Of a stretch of DNA of 38,192 nucleotides, positions 24,681-32,686 are shown one piece after another (position 1 is the first letter of the stretch; each line of letters opens with the position of its first letter). The stretch comes from Saprospiraceae bacterium (GTDB lineage: Bacteria > Bacteroidota > Bacteroidia > Chitinophagales > Saprospiraceae): assembly GCA_020627705.1 (NCBI GenBank), contig JAHDGJ010000020.1, positions 31,123 through 69,314 on the forward strand, written 5' to 3'. The notes under the pieces are model-generated. The model saw only the letters and a program-made list of their open reading frames with translations. It was not told where the DNA came from and did no database searches. A program made the translations under genes and the position numbers.

Positions 24681-24754
24681 TATAAAACCGAAGAGAATAT
24701 ATTCTTGAGCTTAGCATAAGCTGACTTACAACGAATTAATTATTTTTTTCATTC

Positions 24755-24838
24755 TCTTGGGATCAAGGTTGGGATAGTGAAAAAAATCAAGTTTGGGGCG
24801 CTGAAAAAGGAGGCTATGTATTTATCAAAAAATCCTGA
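24755..24838 (+). pseudogene. remnant 3' end of a CpcT-like gene (right copy of the 65-bp repeat)
   Basis: Reading from 24758 gives WDQGWDSEKNQVWGAEKGGY then VFIKKS and a TGA at 24836-24838. This is the same frame and the same protein end as the intact CpcT-like gene, apart from the last residues. The first 65 bases (24755-24819) equal 21117-21181 exactly. No start or upstream part of the gene is present. The TGA lies one base before the phosphatase ATG, which is the spacing of a natural operon junction. I infer that this is the original end of the gene. Confidence 0.9.
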
Positions 24839-24839
24839 T

Positions 24840-25370
24840 ATGATCAAACATCTATTGGCCGGCTTATTATTTTGCTTATGCCTTAGTGCTTGTGCAAATA
24901 AAAAAGCGGTATCCAACGAATACTGCACTTTTATTTTAGTACGCCACGCAGAAAAAGTTAAAAACACTCGAGATCCCGGGCTTACTGCTGAAGGAAAAGA
25001 CAGAGCGTATTTTTTAGCAGAATATTTAAAGGGAGAAAACCTAACAGCTGTCTATAGCACGGATTATTTTAGAACCAGAAAAACTGCCCAGCCCACCGTA
25101 AGTCTTAATAATTTAAAGATGAACATTTACGATGCGGAAGATTTAAGATCGTTCTCAGCTATGCTACTAGAAAAACATAAAATAGGAGCAGTCCTTGTTG
25201 TAGGGCATTCCAACACTACGCCCATTTTGGCAAACCACTTAATTGGAGAAGACAAGTATGATTTTTTAGACGAATGGCAGTATGATCAAATATATTTCGT
25301 TCAGGTTTCATTGGATGGAACGTCTGAGGTTAAAGTCAAATCATTTGGAAAAAAATCAATTGCCCCTTAA
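24840..25370 (+). CDS. SixA/phosphoglycerate-mutase-like histidine phosphatase lipoprotein
   Basis: A 176-residue lipoprotein of the histidine phosphatase superfamily. The start ATG 24840 gives MIKHLLAGLLFCLCLSAC with a lipobox Cys at 18. A longer frame to 24777 runs through the CpcT-like remnant in another frame and is not credible. The catalytic motif is LVRHAEK (R35, H36), followed by DPGLTAEGKDRA and YSTDYFRTRKTA (second Arg). The second catalytic His is in VVGHSNTTP (H123). Bacteroidota have many such exported phosphatases; the substrate is unknown. Only one base separates it from the stop of the CpcT-like remnant, so it was probably coupled to that gene. The next gene follows after 48 bp. 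Confidence 0.9.
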   Translation: MIKHLLAGLLFCLCLSACANKKAVSNEYCTFILVRHAEKVKNTRDPGLTAEGKDRAYFLAEYLKGENLTAVYSTDYFRTRKTAQPTVSLNNLKMNIYDAEDLRSFSAMLLEKHKIGAVLVVGHSNTTPILANHLIGEDKYDFLDEWQYDQIYFVQVSLDGTSEVKVKSFGKKSIAP

Positions 25371-25418
25371 ACAAAAACCTAAGGCAAGAACATTTATTCC
25401 CAAAGTTAAATAGGTCAA

Positions 25419-26060
25419 ATGCCAAGTAAAAAAATTGATGTTTTAAAAGATGATCAGGGTCTATCTATCATGATTGATTGGTTTACTCCGATGGCATATT
25501 TCTTTTTATTCTTTACACTCTTTTGGAACGGTATCCTATATTTTTTGATTCAAAATCTATGGTTTGGATCCAATGCTTCATTTATTGCAAAACTTGCCCC
25601 CATTTTTCATGTCTTGGTAGGTTTAGGCTTGATCTACCATGTGGCTAGTTTGTTTCTGAACAAATCGTTTATTGAAGTTAGCGATGGGCTCCTAAAAATA
25701 CATCATGAGCCTATCCCGCATTATCTCAAAAAAAAATCGATTGAACTAGAAACCATAAAGCAACTATATGTCAAAGAAAAAATCTCTAAAACCAAAAATG
25801 GGGTTCAGCGCTCTTACGAACTGCGTGCAATATTAGAGGAGCACCAAGACATTAAACTGATTAAAATAGCAGGTCTCCAATCGCAGGATCTTTTTCAACT
25901 AGAAAAAGTATTAGAGGAGTATATAGGCATTGTGGACCAACCGGTCAAAGGAGAATATGGCTCAAAAGTTTACCAACTAAATGTTGAAAAATTAGATTTG
26001 CTTACCAACCCTCAGAGATCAAAAGTTAAAACTCCGTTAGTCAACAGGTCTAATGACTAA
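25419..26060 (+). CDS. two-helix membrane protein with PH-like soluble domain, function unknown
   Basis: I do not recognise a named family. The 213-residue product has two membrane helices (about 23-45 and 58-80) close to the N-terminus. After them comes a strand-rich cytosolic segment (FIEVSDGLLKIHHEPIP ... IELETIKQLYVKEKI ... YELRAILEEHQDIKLIKIAG) that resembles the PH-like domains found in bacterial membrane proteins. A final helix (SQDLFQLEKVLEEYIGI) and a basic tail close the protein. It sits in a same-strand run with the phosphatase (48 bp before) and the DinB-like gene (17 bp after), so it is probably co-transcribed with them. A homology search would settle the fold. Confidence 0.65.
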   Translation: MPSKKIDVLKDDQGLSIMIDWFTPMAYFFLFFTLFWNGILYFLIQNLWFGSNASFIAKLAPIFHVLVGLGLIYHVASLFLNKSFIEVSDGLLKIHHEPIPHYLKKKSIELETIKQLYVKEKISKTKNGVQRSYELRAILEEHQDIKLIKIAGLQSQDLFQLEKVLEEYIGIVDQPVKGEYGSKVYQLNVEKLDLLTNPQRSKVKTPLVNRSND

Positions 26061-26077
26061 AAGTAAAATTGCAAATT

Positions 26078-26533
26078 ATGTTTGATGAAAAAACGCTGAT
26101 TGAGCTTAATGAATATAACCATTATTATAACGAAAAAATAATTGGCCATTGCAAAGAGAATAAAACGGCTATCACCGACAAAACCATCGAGTTATTAAAT
26201 CATAGTGTTGCAGCCATGGTAATCTGGTGCGATAGAATTCAGGGCAAGAGTGATTGGCCAAAAACGCTTTGGACCAATAAAGATCTATCGATCATTGAAA
26301 CCCAAGAATTACAATATTACCAAAAAGTAAAAATGATTTTATCCGAAAAAAACACGGATGAGTTGATTACATATAAAACATCTCAAGGTATTCATCATAA
26401 AAATCAAATGGGCGTCATACTTTTTCATGCACTAAATCACTTCACTTACCATCGAGGGCAAATAACTTTAGAATTTAGAAAGGCAGGAATTGATGTTATA
26501 CCATCTGATTACATACTTTATAAACTATCTTAA
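26078..26533 (+). CDS. DinB-like four-helix protein
   Basis: A 151-residue helical protein of the DinB/YfiT type. Seen: NHYYNEKIIGHC near the start, the first metal-site histidine region in LLNHSVAAMVIWCDRI, and the closing ALNHFTYHRGQI, which carries the HxxxHRGQ pattern typical of DinB proteins (metal-binding histidines). A TTG three codons upstream (26069) is possible, but ATG 26078 fits the family start better. Members include thiol-transferases (bacillithiol or mycothiol dependent) and damage-induced proteins; I cannot tell which applies. It is the third gene in the run and the next start lies 10 bp after its stop. Confidence 0.82.
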   Translation: MFDEKTLIELNEYNHYYNEKIIGHCKENKTAITDKTIELLNHSVAAMVIWCDRIQGKSDWPKTLWTNKDLSIIETQELQYYQKVKMILSEKNTDELITYKTSQGIHHKNQMGVILFHALNHFTYHRGQITLEFRKAGIDVIPSDYILYKLS

Positions 26534-26543
26534 AATCAAACTT

Positions 26544-27242
26544 GTGAAAAAAGCGATCAACTTTTTCTGGCTCAGCGTTTTAACCTTCTTATTTCTTCCT
26601 AATAACACTCAGGCACAACTTATTGATGCTTATTCGTACAATATCGGAACAGCAAGCACCTACAGCATTACTGATGCGAGACCGCCTGATCCAATGAACA
26701 ATACGCCGAAATTCACCGAACATATGAGTCTGTTATTTCATCATAAGTTAAATGAGCACCTCGAATTGAAAACAGGAATTGGCGCATCAATGTTGGGCTA
26801 CTATTTGTTTAAGGATCAGCCGACCACGACTGGTTCGATGGGAGAAATAGTCAATTCAACGCTTTCTGCACCAAATTTATATTTGGACATCCCTGTGCTC
26901 CTACATAGAAATTTTGGCCATGGAAAGTATAAGAGCTTTGTCGAAGTTGGTCTAATATATTCCAGATATCTTCAAACCTATACCATTCGCACTTTAGGAG
27001 ACGACACCGATGTTTTTAATACGAAGTCTGACATAATTAGTGCCTCCAATCTGTTTACCATTGCTTCCTTTGGAGTTCAAACAAACCGAGAAAAGAAATG
27101 GGATTTCGCCTTGCAAGCAAACACTCGTTTTCAACTCAATTCGATTTATGGAGATTTGTTGAGTGAACGTTTCTACAATTTTGGCATATCCTTTTCTTTG
27201 ATAAGACAGATAAGGGATTCAAAACCAGTTGAAGAAAATTAA
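26544..27242 (+). CDS. small outer-membrane beta-barrel protein
   Basis: A 232-residue exported protein. The frame opens upstream inside the DinB-like gene, but GTG 26544 gives a good signal peptide (KKAINFFWLSVLTFLFLPNN ... TQAQ) and is preferred. The mature part alternates strands and turns: EHMSLLFHHKLNEHLELKTG, then LYLDIPVLLHRNFG, FVEVGLIYSRYLQ, then IASFGVQTNREKKWDFALQA, and it ends YNFGISFSLIRQI.... This is the pattern of PorT-like/OMP_b-brl barrels of Bacteroidota. No specific function is known. It is the last gene of the run 24840-27242 and converges on the ABC ATPase gene with 15 bp between them. Confidence 0.68.
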   Translation: MKKAINFFWLSVLTFLFLPNNTQAQLIDAYSYNIGTASTYSITDARPPDPMNNTPKFTEHMSLLFHHKLNEHLELKTGIGASMLGYYLFKDQPTTTGSMGEIVNSTLSAPNLYLDIPVLLHRNFGHGKYKSFVEVGLIYSRYLQTYTIRTLGDDTDVFNTKSDIISASNLFTIASFGVQTNREKKWDFALQANTRFQLNSIYGDLLSERFYNFGISFSLIRQIRDSKPVEEN

Positions 27243-27257
27243 ATTATTGTAAAACCT

Positions 27258-28061
27258 TTAAATTTCACTCACCCTGATCATGGTGTCTTCGACCTGATGC
27301 ACCAACTGTGTATAGCGAGGATCACGTTTAACTTGTCTATCACGTTGCAATGGTAGGTCTACTTTGATGTGCTCCACAAATTTGGAAGGCGCAGATTTCA
27401 TGATGTAAATATCCTCACCCAAATACACCGCTTCAGAAATATCATGTGTAACAAATATGATGGTCGAATTAAACTTTCGCCAAATGCTAGATAACAGATC
27501 TTGCATCTTTAATCTAGTCTTGATGTCCAAGGCACCAAAGGGCTCGTCCATCAATAGAATTTCAGGATTGGCCAATAAGCTCCTTGCAATGGCGACTCTT
27601 TGTAATTGTCCTCCGGATAAAGAAGGATATTGGGCATATTTGTGCTCATGGCCTTTCAAACCCACTAATTCGAGCATTTCGTAGGCTTTAATATCTCTTT
27701 CCTTTTTGGACAAGCCTTTATATCTGAGGGCCAATCCAACATTATCCAAAACAGTCATCCACGGCAATGAGGAATATTGCTGAAAGACCATCGATACGCG
27801 ATTGTTTTTATCTATTGGATTTCCTTTAACCAATACCTCTCCTTCCGTAGGTTTTTGCAAGCCCGCAATATATCTAAGCAACGTTGATTTGCCGCATCCC
27901 GACATTCCCATGATCACCACAAATTGGCCTTGATCAGGTTTGTTCTCCACCAAAAAATCAAGCCCTTTGATTATCCAATTTTGACCACCATCATAGCTCT
28001 GCCCTATCCCATTTAACTGGATAATATTTTCTCTGTTTGTATAGTCTTTGAAATCAACCAT
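27258..28061 (-). CDS. ABC importer ATPase (nitrate/sulfonate/taurine type)
   Basis: A 267-residue ATPase that would power the adjacent permease at the inner membrane. Motifs are complete: Walker A GMSGCGKST (52-60), Q-loop VFQQYSSLPW (92-101), signature LSGGQ (148-152), Walker B ILLMDE (168-173) with the catalytic Glu, and H-loop THD (205-207). The sequence style (SLPWMTVLDNVGLAL) is that of SsuB/TauB/NrtD proteins. Its ATG overlaps the permease stop by one base. It is the last gene of the five-gene minus-strand unit. The substrate is unknown, because the partner binding protein is an unusual fusion. Confidence 0.93.
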   Translation of the reverse strand: MVDFKDYTNRENIIQLNGIGQSYDGGQNWIIKGLDFLVENKPDQGQFVVIMGMSGCGKSTLLRYIAGLQKPTEGEVLVKGNPIDKNNRVSMVFQQYSSLPWMTVLDNVGLALRYKGLSKKERDIKAYEMLELVGLKGHEHKYAQYPSLSGGQLQRVAIARSLLANPEILLMDEPFGALDIKTRLKMQDLLSSIWRKFNSTIIFVTHDISEAVYLGEDIYIMKSAPSKFVEHIKVDLPLQRDRQVKRDPRYTQLVHQVEDTMIRVSEI

Positions 28062-29113
28062 TATCTTCTTACTCGGGGTCTAAAAATTCTCCACAATTTA
28101 TAAGCTATAATAGAAAGCATAACCACATGAACAGACCAGCAGGTTTTTCCAAACAAGAAGTCCAAGTATTTAAAGTCGCCTAAAAATCCTATAAACTCGT
28201 TGAGGAATAAAATTACATAGACAGCCAACAAGGACCATACAAAAGCTTGAAACGCATAATCCATGATGGACGAGACGATATCATCTTCATCTTGACTTTT
28301 GATCTTATGGGCATCTTTGACTTGATATTTGTGTGGAAACAACTCTTTATCTAAGCGAACAAAGATCCGATCTTGAATAAATCCGATCAGTACGAATAAA
28401 ATAAGAATACCAAAAAGCTTATCCGTTTGGAACTGTCTTCTTGCTATATGAGTCAATGCACCCAAGCCTCCTTCATCTGCATTTACCGTCTCAGCCACTA
28501 CAATATATGTCCAAGAAATAGCGGTTAAGATTCTGATGTCATCAATCAGTTTTGACATCACAGATGGGATGTACACTGTCCTTATAGTTTGCCAGTCCGT
28601 GGCCCCCAAAGTGTAGACTGTTTTGAGGTAAACATCCTTCACATCACCGATTCGTTGGATCACAATGGGCAAGAGAAATATAAAAATACCGAAGGCTAAA
28701 AAATTTTCCTTCATAGGGATACTGGTGCCATAGGTCAACATAAAAACACCTATACAAGCCGCCAAGGGCACAAATCGAATGGCATCAAACGTGTCTCGAA
28801 ACAAACCCCGAAACAATGGATAAAGACCAATCACAAATCCCAAGGGCAAAGTCCATAGAATGGCTTTTAAATAGCCTCCAATATTTAAACCAATGGATCT
28901 AAAGGTGTTTTGCACCAAATCGTTTTGGTGCAACATTTCTCCATAAGCCAAAAACACTCTGCCGGGTGAAGGCAATGTTAGTTTTGCAACCACTGGGTTT
29001 TCTCCCATGGTCAATAGATACCATACCAGAAGAATGATGGCTATTCCAACAAACTGCAAGATCAATTTAGATTTTGCAGGAACCTCCCCTCTTAGTTTAA
29101 ACAGCCAATCCAT
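28061..29113 (-). CDS. ABC importer permease with C-terminal two-helix extension
   Basis: A 350-residue inner-membrane protein. The first 250 residues match the SsuC/TauC-type permease: the opening helix FVGIAIILLVWYLLT, LTLPSPGRVFLAYGEML, and the EAA-type coupling loop TLGATDWQTIRTVYIPSVMS followed by AISWTYIVVAE. Family members are usually about 250-280 residues. This one continues with a charged linker (KDAHKIKSQDEDDIVSS) and two further hydrophobic segments (AFVWSLLAVYVILFLNEFIG and WSVHVVMLSIIAYKLW), ending FRPRVRR. It lies 4 bp after the fused binding protein gene and overlaps the ATPase gene by one base. Confidence 0.92.
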   Translation of the reverse strand: MDWLFKLRGEVPAKSKLILQFVGIAIILLVWYLLTMGENPVVAKLTLPSPGRVFLAYGEMLHQNDLVQNTFRSIGLNIGGYLKAILWTLPLGFVIGLYPLFRGLFRDTFDAIRFVPLAACIGVFMLTYGTSIPMKENFLAFGIFIFLLPIVIQRIGDVKDVYLKTVYTLGATDWQTIRTVYIPSVMSKLIDDIRILTAISWTYIVVAETVNADEGGLGALTHIARRQFQTDKLFGILILFVLIGFIQDRIFVRLDKELFPHKYQVKDAHKIKSQDEDDIVSSIMDYAFQAFVWSLLAVYVILFLNEFIGFLGDFKYLDFLFGKTCWSVHVVMLSIIAYKLWRIFRPRVRR

Positions 29114-29117
29114 TATG

Positions 29118-30785
29118 CTATCCTGGTATCAACTGAAATTCAGTTCGTCTGTTTTTGGCTTTACATGATTCGTTTTGATTTGCTTCACATCCTTTGACCG
29201 GTCGGTCAGGACCATTCCCAACTATAATAAATCGGTTTGGATCCATTTGGTAAGTTTTACCCAAATACTCTGCAACCGATCGAGCTCGCGCCTCTGACAG
29301 TTTTTGATTCATTGCTCGATTCCCAACATTGTCTGTATTCCCTTCAACACGTACCCTCATATTACCAAATGATTTTGCCGTACCTGCAAATTCTAGATCA
29401 ATAATTGTTTTCATGTTTTCTGTTAGGGCAGATTTACCCGTAGCAAAATTGATCTTAACCGGTTTGGAAGCAATGGAAGCCACAGTTTTATCTCGAGCCG
29501 TTGCAGGTTTAAATTCTTTTGCCCCTTCCGCAGCATATTGTTGACCTTGCAAATTTCGTTCGCCTGAAAGTATCGCTCTGGTATCAATTACATTTCTCCA
29601 ATTGGGCCCTTCTCCTTCTGAATCTCCCATCTCCGCAAACTTTTTATTCATAGTAGAATACAAATTTTCCCCACTCATTCCTCGATAAGAATTATTTAAC
29701 CCGAAAAAATTCATGTTGTCACCATGACTCGCATAATGTACTGTGGTCATGGCACCCAATGCATCTTCTGTAGGCAATTGCAAAAACTCACCAAGATATT
29801 TGGCTGCTTTTCTTTTATTGGATTGGCTCGCATTGATTTCAGCAACTGCTTTCATCCATCCTTCATAAAAACCATTAAACATATCTCGCTTTTGCCTCAT
29901 CACGCTTTCTTTGGCAAACATAATGTCCCCGATAATATGAGATTGCTCTTTGGTTGTTAAAAGGATTTTAGATCCTGGGACCTTACTGGTTGCCTCTATA
30001 TCAAAAGGACTCCATACTACTGCAGCATCAACGTCAGGAGATTGGAATTGCTCCGCTGCTGCAATATTATCTGTTGTTTTGACTAAGGTCACATCGTTAA
30101 TGTTCATTCCGGCAGACTCTAAAGCAGATATTAACATCGTTTGAGCCGGAGCCGGAACTGCTATGGCAATTCGTTTCCCTTTAAGATCATTGATGCTGTT
30201 AATGCCTCTTTTTGCAATTATAGCATCTCCCCCTCTAGACCAATCCGTTTGGATAAATGCCCTTGGCTGTACATCCATGACATCTGGCACCGAGGTATAC
30301 AAAGGAAAAGCATCAGCGGTCTGTACAAGTACATCATACTCATCTGCAAACCAAGCATTCAAAGCATTTATTAAATCATCTTCTCTTCGAAACTCCACTT
30401 TAAAGCCATATTCTTTGTAAAATCTACTGTTTATAGATGCCTCAGCCCCTTCGTTAAAATATAGCCCCGGAGCATACCCCGGCCAAGTTACCAACTGTAC
30501 CCGCAATACATCTTCTCCTGAAGCCGTACTTCTTTTATTGTTGTCTTTATTAAACAACCCTCCATTATCCGAAGAGGCTTTCCCAGAATTACTCGATTCC
30601 GAACCCTTATTGTTTTCTTTCTCTCGTTGCCCTTCTGCGCGTTCTTGCTTTTCTTTTTCTCTGACTTCTTCTACCTTATCTCCCAGCCCAGTATTTTCTA
30701 ATAAAAACTTTCCACCGAAAAATATAAGTGCCAGAATAAGCGCGGTAATTAAAAGTTTTGAAAATGATGTTAATCGTTGTGCCAT
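29118..30785 (-). CDS. NMT1/SsuA-like substrate-binding domain fused to an OmpA peptidoglycan-binding domain
   Basis: A 555-residue fusion. Residues 10-25 form an N-terminal membrane segment without a clear cleavage site, and 33-90 are a charged, Glu/Lys/Ser-rich linker. Residues 93-400 are a periplasmic binding domain of the nitrate/sulfonate/taurine kind (VQLVTWPGYAPGLYFNEG, INDLKGKRIAIAVPAPAQTM, VDAAVVWSPFDIEA). Residues 425-555 are an OmpA C-like domain (VKINFATGKSALTENMKTII, VEGNTDNVGNRAMNQKLSEA) with the peptidoglycan-contacting Asp (485) and Arg (500) in place, and an extra Cys pair (533, 541). The inferred topology spans from inner membrane to cell wall. It sits between the PspA-like gene (20 bp) and the permease (4 bp). 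Such fusions are annotated elsewhere, but I know of no defined function. Confidence 0.9.
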   Translation of the reverse strand: MAQRLTSFSKLLITALILALIFFGGKFLLENTGLGDKVEEVREKEKQERAEGQREKENNKGSESSNSGKASSDNGGLFNKDNNKRSTASGEDVLRVQLVTWPGYAPGLYFNEGAEASINSRFYKEYGFKVEFRREDDLINALNAWFADEYDVLVQTADAFPLYTSVPDVMDVQPRAFIQTDWSRGGDAIIAKRGINSINDLKGKRIAIAVPAPAQTMLISALESAGMNINDVTLVKTTDNIAAAEQFQSPDVDAAVVWSPFDIEATSKVPGSKILLTTKEQSHIIGDIMFAKESVMRQKRDMFNGFYEGWMKAVAEINASQSNKRKAAKYLGEFLQLPTEDALGAMTTVHYASHGDNMNFFGLNNSYRGMSGENLYSTMNKKFAEMGDSEGEGPNWRNVIDTRAILSGERNLQGQQYAAEGAKEFKPATARDKTVASIASKPVKINFATGKSALTENMKTIIDLEFAGTAKSFGNMRVRVEGNTDNVGNRAMNQKLSEARARSVAEYLGKTYQMDPNRFIIVGNGPDRPVKGCEANQNESCKAKNRRTEFQLIPG

Positions 30786-30805
30786 TGTTTTATGTACTGT
30801 ATTAA

Positions 30806-31813
30806 TTAATCAAAAAATGTATCGTATTGATTGCCTCTGCCAGCCATTTCGGGCTGCTTTAGCGGCTCACTCAAATCCAGTGCCTCCGAATCATTATCTG
30901 CCAAATCTAAAATTTCTTCCTTCGCTTCTCCTAGTAACAAAGAATCGCTTTCGGCCTCCCACTTTTCTAGCATTTTTAATCCTTCTTCTTCAAAAACACC
31001 ATTTTGAAGATCAACGGACTGCATAAATGATTCACTTAATTCCATGAAACGTTCCATCTCACCAACCTTGTTGCTGACATCATCTGCTACTGCCTCAAGC
31101 GCACGGTCAAACATTTCTTTTTTATCCGCATCGCCTTTGATAATATTCATCGCTGATTTCATGGCCGAATGCCCTGCCATCAGTGCTTTTCTTTCTTGCT
31201 CTTTAAGTTGTACTTGATCTTCAATATCTTCGCTCAAGATCGAGGAGTTTTCGTACATCTTCCTCAATACTCGATAAATGACCTCCATTTTTCGATGCAG
31301 ATCCTCAAGCTTGACATTGGAGTCCCTCAATCTTCCCGCTTTACGACTTTTTAGTATCACGACTTTTCTTTCTTGACTTTCCTTTGCCGCGCTTGCCTGA
31401 TTGAGGTTGCTGGCTATTTCTTTCTTATTGTTTAAGATCATTTCTTGCAACTTATGCATTTGACCTCTTAGACGATTGACTTGAATGTTCATTTTTCGAA
31501 GATTCTTTTTCAAATCGTCAACATATGACTTCAATACACTGATGGGATCTATTTTGATAAACAAACCGGTGATCCAACGCATGGTACTTTTGTACATGTA
31601 GCTAAACAACGCCCGACTCTTACCGTCAATCGCCATAAATATTAAAACACCCAAAACACCAAGTCCGACCAACATTCCAGTAGAACTTAAAAAGAATCCT
31701 ATGAATTTTGCTACAAGAAATCCAGCACCTGCCAAAAGACCTATGAGAAATAAGGCTCCTGTAAATCCTTCAGGTCTGCGCCAAAAAGAACGTGGTTTAT
31801 ACGCTTCTGCCAT
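30806..31813 (-). CDS. membrane-anchored coiled-coil protein, PspA-like
   Basis: A 335-residue protein. Two hydrophobic helices (about 17-40 and 42-62) and an amphipathic stretch (72-88) are followed by a long charged helical region (about 92-215 and 230-290) with coiled-coil periodicity. The segment KIDPISVLKSYVDDLKKNLR and what follows (MNIQVNRLRGQMHKLQEMI) resembles the opening helices of PspA/IM30 proteins, which remodel and protect the inner membrane; here, unlike classic PspA, it is tied to the membrane by true helices. The C-terminus is acidic. It is 20 bp upstream of the SBP-OmpA gene. One-mismatch promoter box TATCTTTA lies at 31831-31838 (minus), so it may also have its own start. 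The PspA relation is my reading and is tentative. Confidence 0.6.
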   Translation of the reverse strand: MAEAYKPRSFWRRPEGFTGALFLIGLLAGAGFLVAKFIGFFLSSTGMLVGLGVLGVLIFMAIDGKSRALFSYMYKSTMRWITGLFIKIDPISVLKSYVDDLKKNLRKMNIQVNRLRGQMHKLQEMILNNKKEIASNLNQASAAKESQERKVVILKSRKAGRLRDSNVKLEDLHRKMEVIYRVLRKMYENSSILSEDIEDQVQLKEQERKALMAGHSAMKSAMNIIKGDADKKEMFDRALEAVADDVSNKVGEMERFMELSESFMQSVDLQNGVFEEEGLKMLEKWEAESDSLLLGEAKEEILDLADNDSEALDLSEPLKQPEMAGRGNQYDTFFD

Positions 31814-31937
31814 TGAGTTAAAGTTGTCTGTAAAGATAAGGCTCAGGCTTAAATAGACATGATTATAACCTTGTTATCCTTGCAAAAGTTCCATTTAAAA
31901 ATAGAACCCAAAAATTCGATTTTATTCGCGACAAGCG

Positions 31938-32666
31938 CTATAAATAGGATTGCATGTGTTCGATGTCTTTTAAAATTTGCCCTTTGACCGAATTAAACGC
32001 CAGCATAAATTTATCTGTGGTTAATTGCACTTTGGCCGAAGCGTTATTAAGGCTTGTTTTCGTTTTTTCAAGTTGTAATTTGTGCTGCTCAATCTCCTTT
32101 TGAAGCTTTTTGATCATCGCCTCTTTGTCTGCAATGGCTTTTTGGTGCCCTTTGATTTCGTCTTCCTTGCCCACAACCTGCTTTTGCATCTGGTTTTGAG
32201 AGGCTTGTTTAAACTTTGCTCCTTCGCTATCCAGTACTTTGGTGTACGCTTTGGCACTTTGCAATAAGGTGCTTTTGGTTGCTCCCATGGTTTTTGCCAT
32301 GGCTAAAGCAGATTGGTATCGCGTTTTTTGATCCATATCTACATTACCAAGATTTTGCAGCGCTTGTTTAAATTCGAGGTAATCAAATCCTTTTTGATTG
32401 TTTTCTTCCAATGATTTTAACAACACATCCACAAATTTTGCATCCGGCTTACCAGATGGCGCGGCTTGAGAAGTATTTGATTTTAGCTCTGGTTTTTGAG
32501 AGGCAGGAGAAGATGTTGGACTAGAGCTAGCAGTTTGTTCACCACTCTGTTTTAAAGACTTTTCAATCTCTTCTATGCTGGGTTCCTTTGAAGGAGCCGT
32601 TTGAGATTTGTTTGCATTTTCGTCTTCAACTACGAATAATCCCTTTAATTTTTTTAGCATCGACAT
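31938..32666 (-). CDS. soluble coiled-coil protein, function unknown, first gene of the ABC/OmpA unit
   Basis: I do not recognise a named family. The 242-residue protein has no signal peptide or membrane helix. It has a short basic start (MSMLKKLKGLFVVEDE), a Ser/Pro/Ala-rich unstructured stretch (about 18-75), a helical domain (about 76-155, KFVDVLLKSLEENNQKGFDY ... ALAMAKTMGATKSTLLQSAK), a coiled coil (about 165-215, EDEIKGHQKAIADKEAMIKK) and a terminal helix. A second ATG at residue 3 is possible. It is 124 bp upstream of the PspA-like gene with no strong terminator between, so I place it in the same unit. It is divergent from the thioesterase gene. Confidence 0.65.
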   Translation of the reverse strand: MSMLKKLKGLFVVEDENANKSQTAPSKEPSIEEIEKSLKQSGEQTASSSPTSSPASQKPELKSNTSQAAPSGKPDAKFVDVLLKSLEENNQKGFDYLEFKQALQNLGNVDMDQKTRYQSALAMAKTMGATKSTLLQSAKAYTKVLDSEGAKFKQASQNQMQKQVVGKEDEIKGHQKAIADKEAMIKKLQKEIEQHKLQLEKTKTSLNNASAKVQLTTDKFMLAFNSVKGQILKDIEHMQSYL

Positions 32667-32686
32667 ATGGAAAGATTTGCGAACAC

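Noticed and set aside
24777-24839. N-terminal extension of the histidine phosphatase
   Set aside because: It reads the CpcT-like remnant in a different frame; the lipoprotein signal begins at ATG 24840.
31860-31925. Terminator between the first two genes of the five-gene unit
   Set aside because: The candidate hairpin (GTTC...GAAC with an internal mismatch) is short and AT-rich with a poor T tract, so it is not convincing as a unit boundary.
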